This document shows, one piece after another, positions 1 through 9,107 of a stretch of DNA of 50,724 bases. Location of the stretch: positions 1 through 50,724 of the forward strand of contig JAQEDJ010000013.1 of the NCBI GenBank assembly GCA_027669525.1, written 5' to 3'. Positions within the stretch are counted from its first letter, which is position 1; every line of letters begins with the position of its first letter. The notes beneath the pieces are model-generated. The model saw only the letters and a program-made list of their open reading frames with translations, had not been told where the DNA came from and did not search any database. The position numbers and the translations under genes are program-made. This stretch comes from Coriobacteriaceae bacterium AM48-5. GTDB taxonomy: Bacteria > Actinomycetota > Coriobacteriia > Coriobacteriales > Coriobacteriaceae.

Positions 1-62
1 TCGGTACGCGACCGACGATTGAACGTCAGATTGCCGCTTAGGGGCGTTTGCAGCGTCGACTC

Positions 63-90
63 GTTACGCGGTTTGGTAAAACCGCGTAAC
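63..90. repeat. 12-bp perfect hairpin after prfA
   Basis: GTTACGCGGTTT at 63-74 pairs perfectly with AAACCGCGTAAC at 79-90 around a 4-base loop. It begins four bases after the prfA stop codon. On the prfA strand no U-run follows, so it is not a classical intrinsic terminator. It may stabilise the 3' end or belong to the dispersed hairpins of this genome. Positions 1-62 hold no gene that I can support. Confidence 0.6.
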
Positions 91-93
91 CCG

Positions 94-1160
94 TTACACA
101 GCCTGTGCCAGCTTCTCGGCTCGCTCGGCGGCGGCGAGTGCCTCGATGACGGTGCCGAGCTGGTCGCCCAGAAGGACGCCGTTGTAGGTGGAGTTGAAGC
201 CGATGCGGTGATCGGTCACGCGGTCCTGGGGCTGGTTGTAGGTACGGATCTTCTCGGAACGGTTGCCGTGGCCGATCTGGCTCTGGCGCTCGGCACCGAG
301 CTCTGCCTGCTGCTTCTCGAGCTCCATCTCGTACAGACGGGCGCGCAGCATCTGCATGCAGACTTCGCGGTTCTGGATCTGGGAGCGCTGTTCCTGCGAC
401 TGCACCACGGTGTTGGTGGGCAGGTGGGTGATGCGCACGGCGGAATAAGTGGTGTTAACGCACTGACCGCCAGGACCGGAGGCGCAGTAGGTGTCGATAC
501 GCAGGTCGGACTGGTTGATCTGGACGTCGATCTCCTCGGCCTCGGGAAGTACGGCGACGGTCGCCGTGGAGGTCTGGATACGGCCCTGGGACTCGGTCTT
601 GGGAACGCGCTGGACGCGGTGCACGCCGGACTCGAACTTCATGACGGAGTAGACGCGGTCGCCTCGACCTTGAACTCGATGGACTTAAAGCCGCCGGCCT
701 CGCTGGGGCTGGAGTCGAGCACGGTGGTCTTCCAGCCGCGCGACTCGCAGAAGCGCTGATACATCTTGTACAGATCGCCGGCAAAGATGGCCGCCTCGTC
801 GCCACCAGCGGCGGAGCGAATCTCGACGATGGTGTTCTTGTCGTCGTTGGGGTCGCTCGGGATGAGCATGTACTTAATGTCTTCCTCGAGCTGGGGAAGC
901 TTGGCCTCGTTTTCGGAGATGTCCATCTGGAGCATCTCCTTCTCATCGGCATCGGTAGTATCGTGGAGCATTTCCTTGGCGGCCTCGATGTCATCGAGCG
1001 CGCCGATGTACTCGCGCGAGGCAGCGATGAGGTCGGACTGGTGCGCGTACTCCTTGTTGAGACGCGTGAACTCCTTGATATCGGAGGCGACGGCCGGGTC
1101 GGAAAGCTTTTTCTCGAGCTCCTCGTAGGCCTTGATGATCTTTTCGAGCTTGTCGCGCAT
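94..1160 (-). CDS. prfA: Peptide chain release factor 1 (one frameshift)
   Basis: Class I release factor that recognises UAA/UAG in the ribosomal A site and triggers peptidyl-tRNA hydrolysis. The N-terminal coiled region is followed by the codon-recognition domain with the PxT element (PKTESQGR) and by the catalytic GGQ motif in [12 protein letters not shown]; the GPGGQ(S/C)VNTTYSAV form is typical of actinobacteria. The reading frame breaks near 662. Adding one base to a CC run there turns FKVEATAST into [17 protein letters not shown], which matches the family, and gives 355 codons, the usual length. The start ATG at 1160 has AAAGGAG upstream. RF1 is essential, so the break is almost surely a sequence error. 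Confidence 0.95.
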
Positions 1161-1368
1161 GACGGGACTCCTTTATATGCGTGAAGGTGAAAATCGGCAG
1201 AATTGATGGGGCGCACGGCGCCATTGCGGGGGTAAGTCCAGCTAGAGCATGTCGATCTTCAGATACATGCGCATCCTTCGCGTACGGGGTACATAGTTGC
1301 GGTCTAACCCATACATGATAGCGTGCGCAGGCAAACCTGCATATAACCCGCACGGAATGAGCGGACGT

Positions 1369-1422
1369 AGCCGTTGGGGACATTCCTTTACGACTAGTCG
1401 TTTAAGAACGTCCCCAACGGCT
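1369..1422. repeat. Nested palindromic element between prfA and the peptidase gene
   Basis: AGCCGTTGGGGAC (1369-1381) is the exact inverse of GTCCCCAACGGCT (1410-1422). The 28-base interior contains the perfect 12-bp palindrome ACGACTAGTCGT (1390-1401), so the whole block folds as one long, slightly imperfect cruciform. It is followed at once by AACAAAGGGACTGTC, a fragment of the palindrome family seen elsewhere in the window. The rest of 1161-1450 shows no gene; the prfA promoter should lie there but no convincing -35/-10 pair was found. Confidence 0.6.
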
Positions 1423-1450
1423 AACAAAGGGACTGTCGCTTGGTCGAATT

Positions 1451-2865
1451 CTAGAGCGTTTGGAGCAGGGAGATGAGAAAACGGATGCCTGGAGGTAGGC
1501 TCGGCGGGTGATGCGCTCGTTGGTGCCGTGGACGCCGCGGTCGCACTCGTCATCGTCGACCACAAAGGCCGAGAAGCGAATGCACTCAGGGCAAATGCGT
1601 TGGTAGTTAGCAGCGTCGGTCGCGCCAATCACGGTCGAGGGCACAATTGCCACTGGCTCGAATGATCCGTTTTCCTCCGTCCCCTTTGGATCACGGAAAT
1701 AGCGGACGGCGATGGAGCGAACCGCCTCGAGGCCGGGACCACCGATGCGCGGGGACGGCGAGGGCTCGGAGCTGCCGGGGCCCAGCTCCACTTCGACACG
1801 GTCGGCAAGGTCCGCCTCGGCAACCGCTTCACGGCAGCGCGCCACAACGTCGGCCACGCTCGTGCCCTCGAGTATGCGGAAGTTGATATTGGCCCGCATA
1901 TCCTGCGGCATTACGTTGGCGCCGGTGCTGCCGCCCTCGATCTGCGTGGGCGCGCAGGTGGTCGTCACCAGCGGATAGAGCTTCTTGCTGGCGAGGCAAT
2001 CGCGGACAATGGCGCCCCCGTTGGCGGCAATTTCATCGGCCGTGTAGAGCCCCAACTCGACGAGCTGGGCGGCGAGCAAGTCGGTCACGCGCGTCGGCCA
2101 CTCGATATCGCAGATTGCGGTAATGGCACGACTGAGCACCTCGAGCGACGTGCCGCCGTAGGGGTTGGAAGAATGTCCACCCTCACTCTTTGTCTTGAGC
2201 ACAATGTCGGCATAGCCCTTCTCCGCGAGGTCGGCGTGCATGAGCCAACCCTCGCCCGCGCTGTACTCGGCAGCCGAAACGATGCGGTAGTCGCCCTCGT
2301 CGATCAGGTACTCAAGCTCAATGCCGCGTTCCTCGAGCGCACGGCCGATGGCGCCTGCTCCGTACTGCGTAGTCTCCTCGTCCTGGCCAAAAGCCAGCAG
2401 CAGGGTGCGCTCGTGCTCCCAGCCGTGCGCCAGCGCATACTCAACCGCCTCGAGAATGCCTGCGACCTGATTCTTCATGTCGATCGCGCCGCGGCCCCAG
2501 ATGTAGGTGTCGTCCACGTGCCCGCTAAAGGGGGCATGTGTCCAGTCGGCCTCGGTATCCGGCACCACGGGGACCACGTCCATGTGGCCCATGAGCATGA
2601 CGGGTTTGAGGGCGGGGTCGGAACCGCCAAGCGTCACCAGCAGCGAATGATCGATAAGCTCGACCTCGCCCGCCGCAAACACGCGCGGCCAGGCCTGCTG
2701 CATATAGGCGCGCAGGTCATCGAAGGGCTGCCAGTCCACCGCCTCGGCATCCATGCTCGAGATGGTCGGAAACGACAGCACGCGACCCAAGCGCTCGCAC
2801 GCGCCGGCCTCGTCCATATCGGCAAAATCGTCCTCATGCGCAAAGAAGCGCCAAACCTCGGCCAT
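1451..2865 (-). CDS. M20 family metallopeptidase (PM20D1/dipeptidase-like; frameshift near the 3' end)
   Basis: Zinc-dependent M20 amidohydrolase, expected to cleave peptides or N-acyl amino acids in the cytoplasm. Metal-site motifs are visible: GHMDVVP, then WGRGAIDMKN with the conserved Asp, then FGQDEET, and a C-terminal GVHGTNERI. ATG at 2865 is preferred over upstream codons because AAAGGA lies seven bases before it. One base is missing near 1488: restoring it changes AYLQASVF into AYLQGIRFLISLLQTL and moves the stop to 1451-1453, giving 471 codons, normal for the family. It lies downstream of an amino-acid importer on the same strand, which suggests peptide or acyl-amino-acid use, but a hairpin separates the two. 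Confidence 0.85.
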
Positions 2866-2890
2866 GACATCCTTTCGATTGTGATGACGA

Positions 2891-2913
2891 GGGCCGCCCC
2901 ACCGGAGCGGCCC
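2891..2913. repeat. Intercistronic GC hairpin
   Basis: GGGCCGC (2891-2897) pairs with GCGGCCC (2907-2913). It sits between the ABC ATPase stop and the M20 peptidase start on the minus strand. There is no U-run, so it could be an attenuation or RNA-processing point rather than a full terminator. Confidence 0.4.
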
Positions 2914-2937
2914 TGCCACATAAGCGTTTGCGATCGG

Positions 2938-3722
2938 TTATTTGTCCTCGAGATAGCGCGAGAGGAACTCGCGAGTGCGCTGATGTTTGGGGTTGCCGAA
3001 GAGCTCGGCCGGCGCGGCGTCCTCGAGCACCACGCCCTTGTCCATAAAGACCACGCGGTCGGACACCGTGCGGGCAAAGGCCATCTCGTGCGTGACGACA
3101 ACCATGGTCATGCCGTCGGCCGCGAGCTTGCGCATGACCTCGAGCACCTCGCCCACGATCTCGGGGTCGAGTGCCGAGGTCGGCTCGTCGAACAGCATGA
3201 TCTGCGGACTCATGCACAGGCGCGGGCGATGGCCACGCGCTGCTTTTGGCCACCGGACAGGCGACCCACGGCGGCGTGCGCGAACTTTTCGAGCCCCACG
3301 CTCGTCAGATGCTCCATTGCGACCTTCTCGGCCTCGGCCTTGCCCATCTTTTTGAGCGTGACGGGCGCGAGCGTGCAGTTGTCGAGCACATCCATGTTGT
3401 TGAACAGGTTAAAGCCCTGGAACACCATGCCGATGTCCTCGCGCAGCTTGTTGATATTGCAGCGCTCGGCCGTAAGGTCCTGGCCGTGGAACCAGATGTG
3501 GCCCGCGTCCGGGGTCTCGAGCAGGTTGAGGCAGCGCAGGAAGGTCGACTTGCCCGAGCCCGAGGCGCCGATAATGGTGACGACCTCGCCGGGATTGACA
3601 GCGAGGTCGATGCCCTTAAGCACCTCGAGCGAGCCAAAGCTCTTGCGCAGGCCCTCGACGCGGATGAGCGGCTCATTGGTCTGTGCGGCGGCCGCGGTGC
3701 CGGTAGTGGCGGTATCTGCCAT
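2938..3722 (-). CDS. Amino-acid ABC transporter ATP-binding protein (one frameshift)
   Basis: ATPase of a polar-amino-acid importer (GlnQ/HisP class) that drives uptake with the permease encoded upstream. Walker A is GASGSGKST, the Q-loop is VFQGFNLF, the ABC signature is LSGGQKQR, Walker B is [13 protein letters not shown] and the switch His is in VTHEMAFA. The frame breaks at about 3219 after RVAIARA; adding one C yields [15 protein letters not shown] and a 261-codon protein, the family's normal size. Start ATG 3722 has GAGGAG upstream; the extra residues of a longer frame are alanine/threonine-rich and overlap the permease gene, so they were not used. It is the fourth gene of the importer operon. 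Confidence 0.93.
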
Positions 3723-3744
3723 GATGATTCTCCTCGTCTTGAGC

Positions 3745-4530
3745 CTAGTTGGAGCTGGGCAGCGTGGCCGGGGCCTCAGCGCCCAGCTTTTTGCCAAAGG
3801 CCTCGAGCAGGCGGCTCGCCACGAGCGTCAGGATCAGGTAAACCACGAGCGCCACGCAGTAGACCTCCATCTGGCGGTAGTACACGCCGGCGACGGTGGT
3901 GGTGGCGTACATGAGGTCGAACACGCCGATGACCGAAAGCACCGACGAGTCCTTGATGTTGATGATGAGCTCGTTGGTGAGCGCCGGAATCGCGTTTTTA
4001 ATACCCTGGGGGAACACAACCTTGCGCATGGCCTGCCACTGCGAAAGACCCAGCGAACGCGCCGCCTCGGCCTGACCGGGGTCGATGGACTCGATGCCGC
4101 CGCGCAGGACCTCCATCATGTAGGCGGTAGAGTTGAGCGAGATGGTGACGAGGCCGGCAGTGAAGGTACTCCAGATTTGGTTGGCCTGGGCGGTCTCGAA
4201 GCCCATGCCGCGCAAAACGGTGAAGCCCGCGTAATAGATGAGCAGGCCCTGGACCATCATGGGCGTGCCGCGCACGATGGTGGAGTAGATGGTCGCAAAG
4301 CCACGGCCGATGCTCTTAAAGAAGCGCACCAAGTCGTTGTCCACGCGATCGAAGGTCTGAATACGCAGGAACACAAAGAGCAGCGCCAGGAAGAATGCGA
4401 TGACGGTGCCGAAGATCGCAAGCGCGATGGTGATCTCGATACCGCGGATAAAGAAGTCCCCGCTCTTGTAGGTCATGTAGACCAGGCTCGACAAAAAGTC
4501 GCTGGGGTTGGAGTCCGAGACAATGCTCAC
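3745..4530 (-). CDS. Amino-acid ABC transporter permease
   Basis: Membrane subunit of the HisM/GlnP family. Several hydrophobic helices are visible, with the conserved EAA loop in GQAEAARSLGLSQWQAMRKVVFPQ, where the cytoplasmic loop contacts the ATPase. The GTG at 4530 is chosen because it overlaps the stop of the upstream gene by four bases (GTGA), a common sign of translational coupling; a longer frame starting from TTG lacks a ribosome-binding site. Length is 261 codons. The ATPase gene starts 22 bases downstream. Substrate is not readable from sequence beyond polar amino acids. Confidence 0.9.
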   Translation of the reverse strand: MSIVSDSNPSDFLSSLVYMTYKSGDFFIRGIEITIALAIFGTVIAFFLALLFVFLRIQTFDRVDNDLVRFFKSIGRGFATIYSTIVRGTPMMVQGLLIYYAGFTVLRGMGFETAQANQIWSTFTAGLVTISLNSTAYMMEVLRGGIESIDPGQAEAARSLGLSQWQAMRKVVFPQGIKNAIPALTNELIINIKDSSVLSVIGVFDLMYATTTVAGVYYRQMEVYCVALVVYLILTLVASRLLEAFGKKLGAEAPATLPSSN

Positions 4531-4892
4531 CCGCACCAGTCGATAAACGACATGACGCAACGGTCGATAAAGAAGATCGCCGCAATGGTGACCACGACAT
4601 AGCTGCCCAGGCGCGCGCCGCGACGAAAGCGCTCGGAAGCAAACGGCGACGTTTCGCGATAGTCATTCCAGTGCATGAGTTTGGTGACGAGCGCCGCCGC
4701 CGACACGACGAGCCAGGCCCAAAGGATTGCCCAGAGGCAGTCTTGGAACACGCCCGTAGGCGCCAAGAAGCTCAGCGGCGTGGGGTTGCGTTGGCTAAAC
4801 ACCAGGCCGAGCGCCGCGATGACGCTCGTGCCCAGGTACACATAACGGTGGTCGGCCTTGGTAAAGGAGGCCAGACGATTGATGGTTTTCAT
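4527..4892 (-). CDS. Small three-helix membrane protein within the amino-acid importer operon
   Basis: A 121-residue protein with no family that I recognise. Three hydrophobic stretches are visible at about residues 18-35, 50-70 and 93-112, joined by a charged loop (KLMHWNDYRETSPF). GGGAGG lies seven bases before ATG 4892. It sits between the binding-protein gene (nine bases away) and the permease, whose start it overlaps by four bases, so it is co-translated with the importer. It could be an accessory subunit or assembly factor; nothing in the sequence shows an enzymatic site. Confidence 0.75.
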   Translation of the reverse strand: MKTINRLASFTKADHRYVYLGTSVIAALGLVFSQRNPTPLSFLAPTGVFQDCLWAILWAWLVVSAAALVTKLMHWNDYRETSPFASERFRRGARLGSYVVVTIAAIFFIDRCVMSFIDWCG

Positions 4893-4901
4893 GCTGCCTC
4901 C

Positions 4902-5828
4902 CTATGCCGGCTGACGGTCGAGGCACGCGTCCCACATTTGGTCGCGCTCCTCTTGGCTAATGCCCTTGAGTGTCTTGTCGATAAGCTTAAGCAGCTTGTC
5001 CGAGCCCTTGCGGCAGCCGACGTTTGCCGCGACCTCCTGCTTAAAGCCCTCGCCCTCGGCAAAATGAATGGGGACGATACCGGGATTTTGGGCCATATAG
5101 CCCTTCTCGTTCTCGGTATTGTAGGTCACGGCGTCGCAGGTGCCCTGCAGCAGGTTCGAAAACACCGTGGGAACCGAATCGACCGGGTTCTTGTGGACAA
5201 CGCCCGGGATCTCGTCGATGACGGTATCGAGCATGGTGTCCTTTTGGCCGAGCACCGTGGCACCACTGAAGTCGCTGAGCTTGGTGGCGTTCTGGTAGGG
5301 CGAGCCCTCTTTTACGAACAGGCCAAAGTAGCCGATAAAGTACGGATCGGAAAAGCCGACGGACTCCTCGCGCTCGGGCGTGGCGCTCATGCCGGCGATG
5401 ATAAGGTCGATCTGGCCGTTGTTGAGCGAATCAATGAGGCCCGAGAAGCTCTGCTTGACGGCAACGGGCTCGCCGCCGAGGGCCTTGCAGACAATCTTGG
5501 CGATCTGCACGTCGTAGCCGTCGGCGTAAGCGCCCTGCACGTTGTCGATGGGGATGGTGTACTCGCTGGCCTCGGAGACCTGCCAGTTGTATGGGGCGTA
5601 GGCCGCCTCCATGCCAATACGGATCTTGTCCTTGCCGATCACGGAATCGGATAGGTCGTCGCGACCGCCGCCCGTGGTGGTCTGGACCACCTTGAGCGTG
5701 GACGGGCGCTGGCAGCCGGCAAGCGCGCCGGCGACGACGGAAGCACTCGCAGCGAGAGCGCTACCCAGGAAGATGCGACGACTGCACACCGGCTGTGGAT
5801 GCGCGTCGCGTTGATGGGGAGAATGCAT
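4902..5828 (-). CDS. Amino-acid ABC transporter substrate-binding lipoprotein
   Basis: Extracellular binding protein of SBP family 3 (HisJ/GlnH/FliY fold). The N-terminus carries a twin-arginine-like SRRIFLGSALAAS stretch ending in a lipobox (AGALAGC), so the mature protein is probably lipid-anchored. Family motifs include IRIGMEAAYAPYNW near the N-terminus, DLIIAGMSATPEREESVGFSDPY in the middle and NVGCRKGS near the end. ATG 5828 follows GGGAAGGCAG; a longer frame from upstream has no signal-peptide logic. It is the first gene of the importer operon running 5828 to 2938, possibly extending into the M20 peptidase. Confidence 0.92.
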   Translation of the reverse strand: MHSPHQRDAHPQPVCSRRIFLGSALAASASVVAGALAGCQRPSTLKVVQTTTGGGRDDLSDSVIGKDKIRIGMEAAYAPYNWQVSEASEYTIPIDNVQGAYADGYDVQIAKIVCKALGGEPVAVKQSFSGLIDSLNNGQIDLIIAGMSATPEREESVGFSDPYFIGYFGLFVKEGSPYQNATKLSDFSGATVLGQKDTMLDTVIDEIPGVVHKNPVDSVPTVFSNLLQGTCDAVTYNTENEKGYMAQNPGIVPIHFAEGEGFKQEVAANVGCRKGSDKLLKLIDKTLKGISQEERDQMWDACLDRQPA

Positions 5829-5995
5829 AATCTGCCTTCCCTGTTGAATCGTATGCTGACGACTTAACAGGATATACGCCAGCGACCAGCAGCGCAGCAC
5901 AAGCTCGAAAAATTAATAGACACACGGTAGTCATTGGGAACGTCGATGTTTTGGCGATGCCAGCGAGCGACGTCCAGAGCGAACAAGTTGGCATG

Positions 5996-6037
5996 AAAAA
6001 GGCAAGGCATAGACCTTCTGGTCATGCCTTGCCTTTT
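5996..6037. terminator. Bidirectional intrinsic terminator
   Basis: AAAAGGCAAGGCAT and ATGCCTTGCCTTTT form a 14-bp perfect stem, extended inside by GACC-TTCT-GGTC. Read on the minus strand the stem is followed by a T-run (CCTTTTTC), so it should end transcription from the aldose-epimerase-like gene before the importer operon. The remaining part of 5829-5995 should hold the importer promoter; I see no clear consensus pair. Confidence 0.85.
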
Positions 6038-6081
6038 GAATGGCAAATTGTCGCTCTGGGTGGCGCGCAGCGTCGACCGGT

Positions 6082-6103
6082 CCGCCGTTCGTTAGAACGG
6101 CGG
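6082..6103. repeat. 9-bp perfect hairpin after the epimerase gene
   Basis: CCGCCGTTC (6082-6090) and GAACGGCGG (6095-6103) pair around GTTA. It begins five bases after the stop codon of the epimerase-like gene and precedes the stronger terminator at 5996-6037. It resembles the prfA 3' hairpin in placement. Confidence 0.5.
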
Positions 6104-6108
6104 AACCT

Positions 6109-7002
6109 CTAGAGCAGGGTGACGCTAAAGCTGCGGACGTCTGTCTCGCCCGGCGCCAGCGTAATGGTGTTGACCTTGTGCTCAAAGACGTCGTCCTCGG
6201 TGTCCATGGTGGTGTGGCCGGTCCAAGGCTCAAGCGCCACAAACGGGGCGTCGTTGGCGGCAGACCACACGCCAATGTACTTAAAGCCCTCAAAGTCGAT
6301 CTTGACGCCGTGGCCCGACTTGCGACCGCGCAGCGTGAGCGTGGAGCCCGGGGTATCGGTGAACATGATGGCGTCGTTATCGAAGCTACGGTGCGTGATG
6401 GGCAGCACGTCAGAGTTATCGGGGGCCTTGTAGCTACCCTCAAACGTCATGAGGCCATCGGGCGCGATGATGGGGGCCTCGTTGGTCCAAGCCTCGGTAA
6501 ATGCCAGCTCGTAATCCTCGAACGTCTCGTCCTCGGCACCGGGGGCGGGCACGTTAAATGCAGGGTGGCCGCCCACCGAGAACGGCAGGTCCACGTCGCC
6601 GGTGTTGGTGACGGCAAAGGTCTGGGTAAGCGTGGCGTCGCCGGTTAGGGCATAGGTCATGTTGAGCTTAAAGTGGAAGGGGAAAGCCTTGAGCGACTCG
6701 GGCGTGTCGGTGATCTCGTAGGTGACGGACGAGCCGTCCTCGGAGACCTCGACCAGCTTGTGCTCGACGATGCGCGCGAGGCCGTGGCGCGGCATCTCGC
6801 AGGTGCCAGCCGCAGATGTTGCCGTGTTGTTGCGCAGTGAGCCCACGATGGGGAACAGAATGGGCGCGTGCTTGCCCCAAAAGACCGGGTCGCCCTGCCA
6901 CAGATACTCGTTGCCGTTGAGGGCAAGGCTCGTGAGCTGGGCACCCATGGAATCGATGGCCGCGGTGAGGCCGCCGCGCTTGATGGTAGTGACGGTGGAC
7001 AT
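6109..7002 (-). CDS. Aldose 1-epimerase family protein
   Basis: Galactose-mutarotase-like beta-sandwich protein of the LacX/YeaD branch, which interconverts anomers of free or phosphorylated sugars. Recognisable segments are EYLWQGDPVFWGKHAPILFP near the N-terminus, PRHGLAR with a conserved His, SVGGHPAFN with the second active-site His, and VALEPWTGH near the end. Length is 297 codons. ATG 7002 is used because GGAGGAAG lies upstream; the longer reading is unsupported. It stands alone between a hypothetical gene and a strong terminator, so the physiological sugar is unknown. Confidence 0.85.
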   Translation of the reverse strand: MSTVTTIKRGGLTAAIDSMGAQLTSLALNGNEYLWQGDPVFWGKHAPILFPIVGSLRNNTATSAAGTCEMPRHGLARIVEHKLVEVSEDGSSVTYEITDTPESLKAFPFHFKLNMTYALTGDATLTQTFAVTNTGDVDLPFSVGGHPAFNVPAPGAEDETFEDYELAFTEAWTNEAPIIAPDGLMTFEGSYKAPDNSDVLPITHRSFDNDAIMFTDTPGSTLTLRGRKSGHGVKIDFEGFKYIGVWSAANDAPFVALEPWTGHTTMDTEDDVFEHKVNTITLAPGETDVRSFSVTLL

Positions 7003-7081
7003 GCTACTTCCTCCAAAAATAAACAACAGTATCGAGGGCTATTGTCCCACTCTTGGCGGCGGGGTTGAGCGTCAGGCGCAG

Positions 7082-7951
7082 TTATTGAGCAATAGCGTAA
7101 AGGTCAAACCCGCCCTGCGGCGTGCTATCGACCGTATCGGGCGCCCGTGAATTAAAACTCACCGGAACCATGCGCTTTGAGGCGCGGTAACGCGTGCCGT
7201 CGGTGGCGACGGGCGGCTCATCAACCGTGAGCTCGTAGTCGCCGGGCTTGAGCTCGATACCGTCACCTTCGGAATTGACGTATTGATACTCGTCGATTGC
7301 TTGTCCCCTGAGCGTGCGGCCCACGATATGGACGAGCATTTGGCTATCGCCGCGCGCGGTATCCCACGTCGCGCCGTCCTTAACCTCGACCGACACATGC
7401 ACCGAGCGCGTGCGGCTGAGCGATTGCTCGACGGACATCTCGACCTTGGCGGCGTCTTTGCGCTGTTGTTCAACATGGCTCCAGACGTTTCCAATTGCCG
7501 AGCAAGCGATGACGCCGGCCATGAAGGCGATGAGGATGGGGCCGAGTGGTGAGCGGCGGGCCGCGTCTTCCTCGCGAGCCAGGTTGGGGCGATGCGTGGG
7601 GGCGGGCGCCTGGGCACCCTGCGCGGGCACGTCGAGTATGCTGAAGGATGCCGTGCTGCCGGGGTCGATGGTATGGCGCGGCTGTGGGGTCTTTGCCGGC
7701 GAGATCGACATATCAGCCGGCTCGCCGAGCGTGGCCGTGGCATCGGCCTTCGCCTCGTCGGCCTCGGCCTGGGCCCAAGCCTGTTCAAAGGTTAGGGGTT
7801 CGGCGGCATCGGAGGCGGCTTCAGGCTCGACACCGGCATCGTTGCCGGTCTCGTCCTCGTCGCTCGACACGTCACACGGCGCGGGCTCGTCCCACTCTTC
7901 GTCCGGAGCCTCGCCCTCGCTATACCACCATTCAAAGTTATCGATATCCAT
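7082..7951 (-). CDS. Acidic single-pass membrane protein, unknown function
   Basis: A 289-residue protein that I cannot assign. The first 135 residues are rich in Asp, Glu, Ala and Pro and look disordered and cytoplasmic. One transmembrane helix (LGPILIAFMAGVIACSAIGN) follows Arg-Arg. The remaining C-terminal part, predicted outside, contains short beta-rich segments (VHVSVEVKDG, GIELKPGDYELTVDEPP) reminiscent of a small immunoglobulin-like or lipoprotein domain. Start ATG 7951 has AAGGGG upstream. Flanking genes are on the same strand but well separated, so no operon function is implied. Confidence 0.7.
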   Translation of the reverse strand: MDIDNFEWWYSEGEAPDEEWDEPAPCDVSSDEDETGNDAGVEPEAASDAAEPLTFEQAWAQAEADEAKADATATLGEPADMSISPAKTPQPRHTIDPGSTASFSILDVPAQGAQAPAPTHRPNLAREEDAARRSPLGPILIAFMAGVIACSAIGNVWSHVEQQRKDAAKVEMSVEQSLSRTRSVHVSVEVKDGATWDTARGDSQMLVHIVGRTLRGQAIDEYQYVNSEGDGIELKPGDYELTVDEPPVATDGTRYRASKRMVPVSFNSRAPDTVDSTPQGGFDLYAIAQ

Positions 7952-8035
7952 ACGGGGCGCCCCTTAAGCCTCGCAAATAAACACTTGCTAGCCTTATACC
8001 CCCAGATGACACGGGAGCTCGCCGGCACAGACAGG

Positions 8036-8152
8036 AAAAGCGTCACAACATTCGACGCTTTTCCTCGTTTTCGAGATTTTCATCGAATGTTGTGATGGTT
8101 TGGGCGGCAGCCATGCCGCGAATGTGACAAAGGGACTGTCCCTTTGTCACAT
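8036..8152. repeat. Composite repeat, copy 1 (68-bp block plus terminal palindrome)
   Basis: Positions 8036-8103 are a 68-bp block that recurs at 12956-13023 with only two differences. Inside it TCACAACATTCGA pairs with TCGAATGTTGTGA, and AAAAGCG pairs with CGCTTTT, giving alternative folds. An 18-base insert with its own inverted repeat (GCGGCA/TGCCGC) follows, then a perfect palindrome: ATGTGACAAAGGGA (8122-8135), CTG, TCCCTTTGTCACAT (8139-8152). The stop codon of the MerR gene lies inside the palindrome. Confidence 0.85.
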
Positions 8153-9015
8153 CTGGAGGGTAACGGGGATTTGGATGCAGCAGAAGTCCTCTTGGTGGGA
8201 CTCGTCGTAGCTCGTGGTATCGAGGTAGCAAAAGTCGAAGGCGTTGCCGATAGGCTGGAGCGCGTGCTCGTCCATGCAGGCAACGATGGCGCGGATGCCC
8301 TCGGGCTCGTATGGCATGCCCCAGCGGCTCATGCACAGATATGTGCCCTCGGGCAGCACCTCGATGCCAATCTCTGCCAGCTCGGCGGGATCGCTCGGCA
8401 GCAGCTCCTCGGCACCGCGCGGCAGCACGGCAAAGGAGCCGGCGCCGGCAATAGGTCGTCGGAATGCAGCGCCTCGCGACGCAGCATGGCACCCCAGCCG
8501 CGCATGGGGCGCGTGCCCGTCAACGTACGCATGCGCAGAATCGCCCGCATGAGCGTGGGGTGAAGCATCGAGCGGCCGCGCTCGATATCGCCCGGGAACT
8601 CCTCAAAGACCACGTAGCGGCGCTCAAACTGTTTGAGCTCCGGCTTGCCCTCGCGCTCGCGCCAGTAAACCGCCTCGTCGTAAAAGCTCAGACGCTCCTG
8701 CACACTCGCGCGCTCGGCTTTGAGCCCGGCGATCTGTTCATCGAGCGCCTGCACCCGCGAGCGCAGGTGATCGGTCATCTCGCCAATGTCGAACGTCGAG
8801 GTCAGGCGGTCAATCTCGTCGAGTTCGAGCCCCAGGTCGCGAAGCATGCAAATCAGACGCATGAGCGGGATCTGCGTAGGCGAATAGAAACGGTAGCCCT
8901 TTTCGTTAACCACGGCGGGTTTAAACAGACCGATCTTGTCGTAGTAGATGAGCGTTTGGCGCGAAACGTTAAACAAGCTCGCCATCTCGCTAATCGCATA
9001 CATGCCTGTCTGCAT
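8147..9015 (-). CDS. MerR-family transcriptional regulator with GyrI-like effector domain (one frameshift)
   Basis: DNA-binding activator or repressor. The N-terminus is a winged helix of the MerR class (YAISEMASLFNVSRQTLIYYDKIGLFKP), followed by a dimerisation coil (about residues 75-120) and a C-terminal effector-binding region like BmrR/GyrI. The frame breaks at about 8449; adding one base gives DDLLAGAGSFAVLPRGAEE and 289 codons, normal for this class. ATG 9015 follows GGGAGGAC. The stop codon is supplied by the palindrome at 8122-8152. It is the last gene of the same-strand decarboxylase set, so it is a candidate regulator of it, responding to an aromatic or lipophilic compound. Confidence 0.88.
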
Positions 9016-9107
9016 AAGTCCTCCCGGCACATCCTTTTAGCGCACAAAGCCCGCCGCCCACAGGGGCAGCGGGCTCAAACACTACTCGTATCCTACCCTA
9101 AAGACGC

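Noticed and set aside
63..90. A classical intrinsic terminator after prfA
   Set aside because: The hairpin is perfect but no U-run follows on the prfA strand.
1242..1316. A 24-codon frame upstream of prfA as a leader peptide or ribosomal protein
   Set aside because: No ribosome-binding site, no similarity to L31 or any known leader, and no linked attenuator.
2173..4602. An open frame of about 800 codons on the plus strand
   Set aside because: It runs antisense to the peptidase, ABC ATPase and permease genes, matches no family, and follows from high-GC codon bias.
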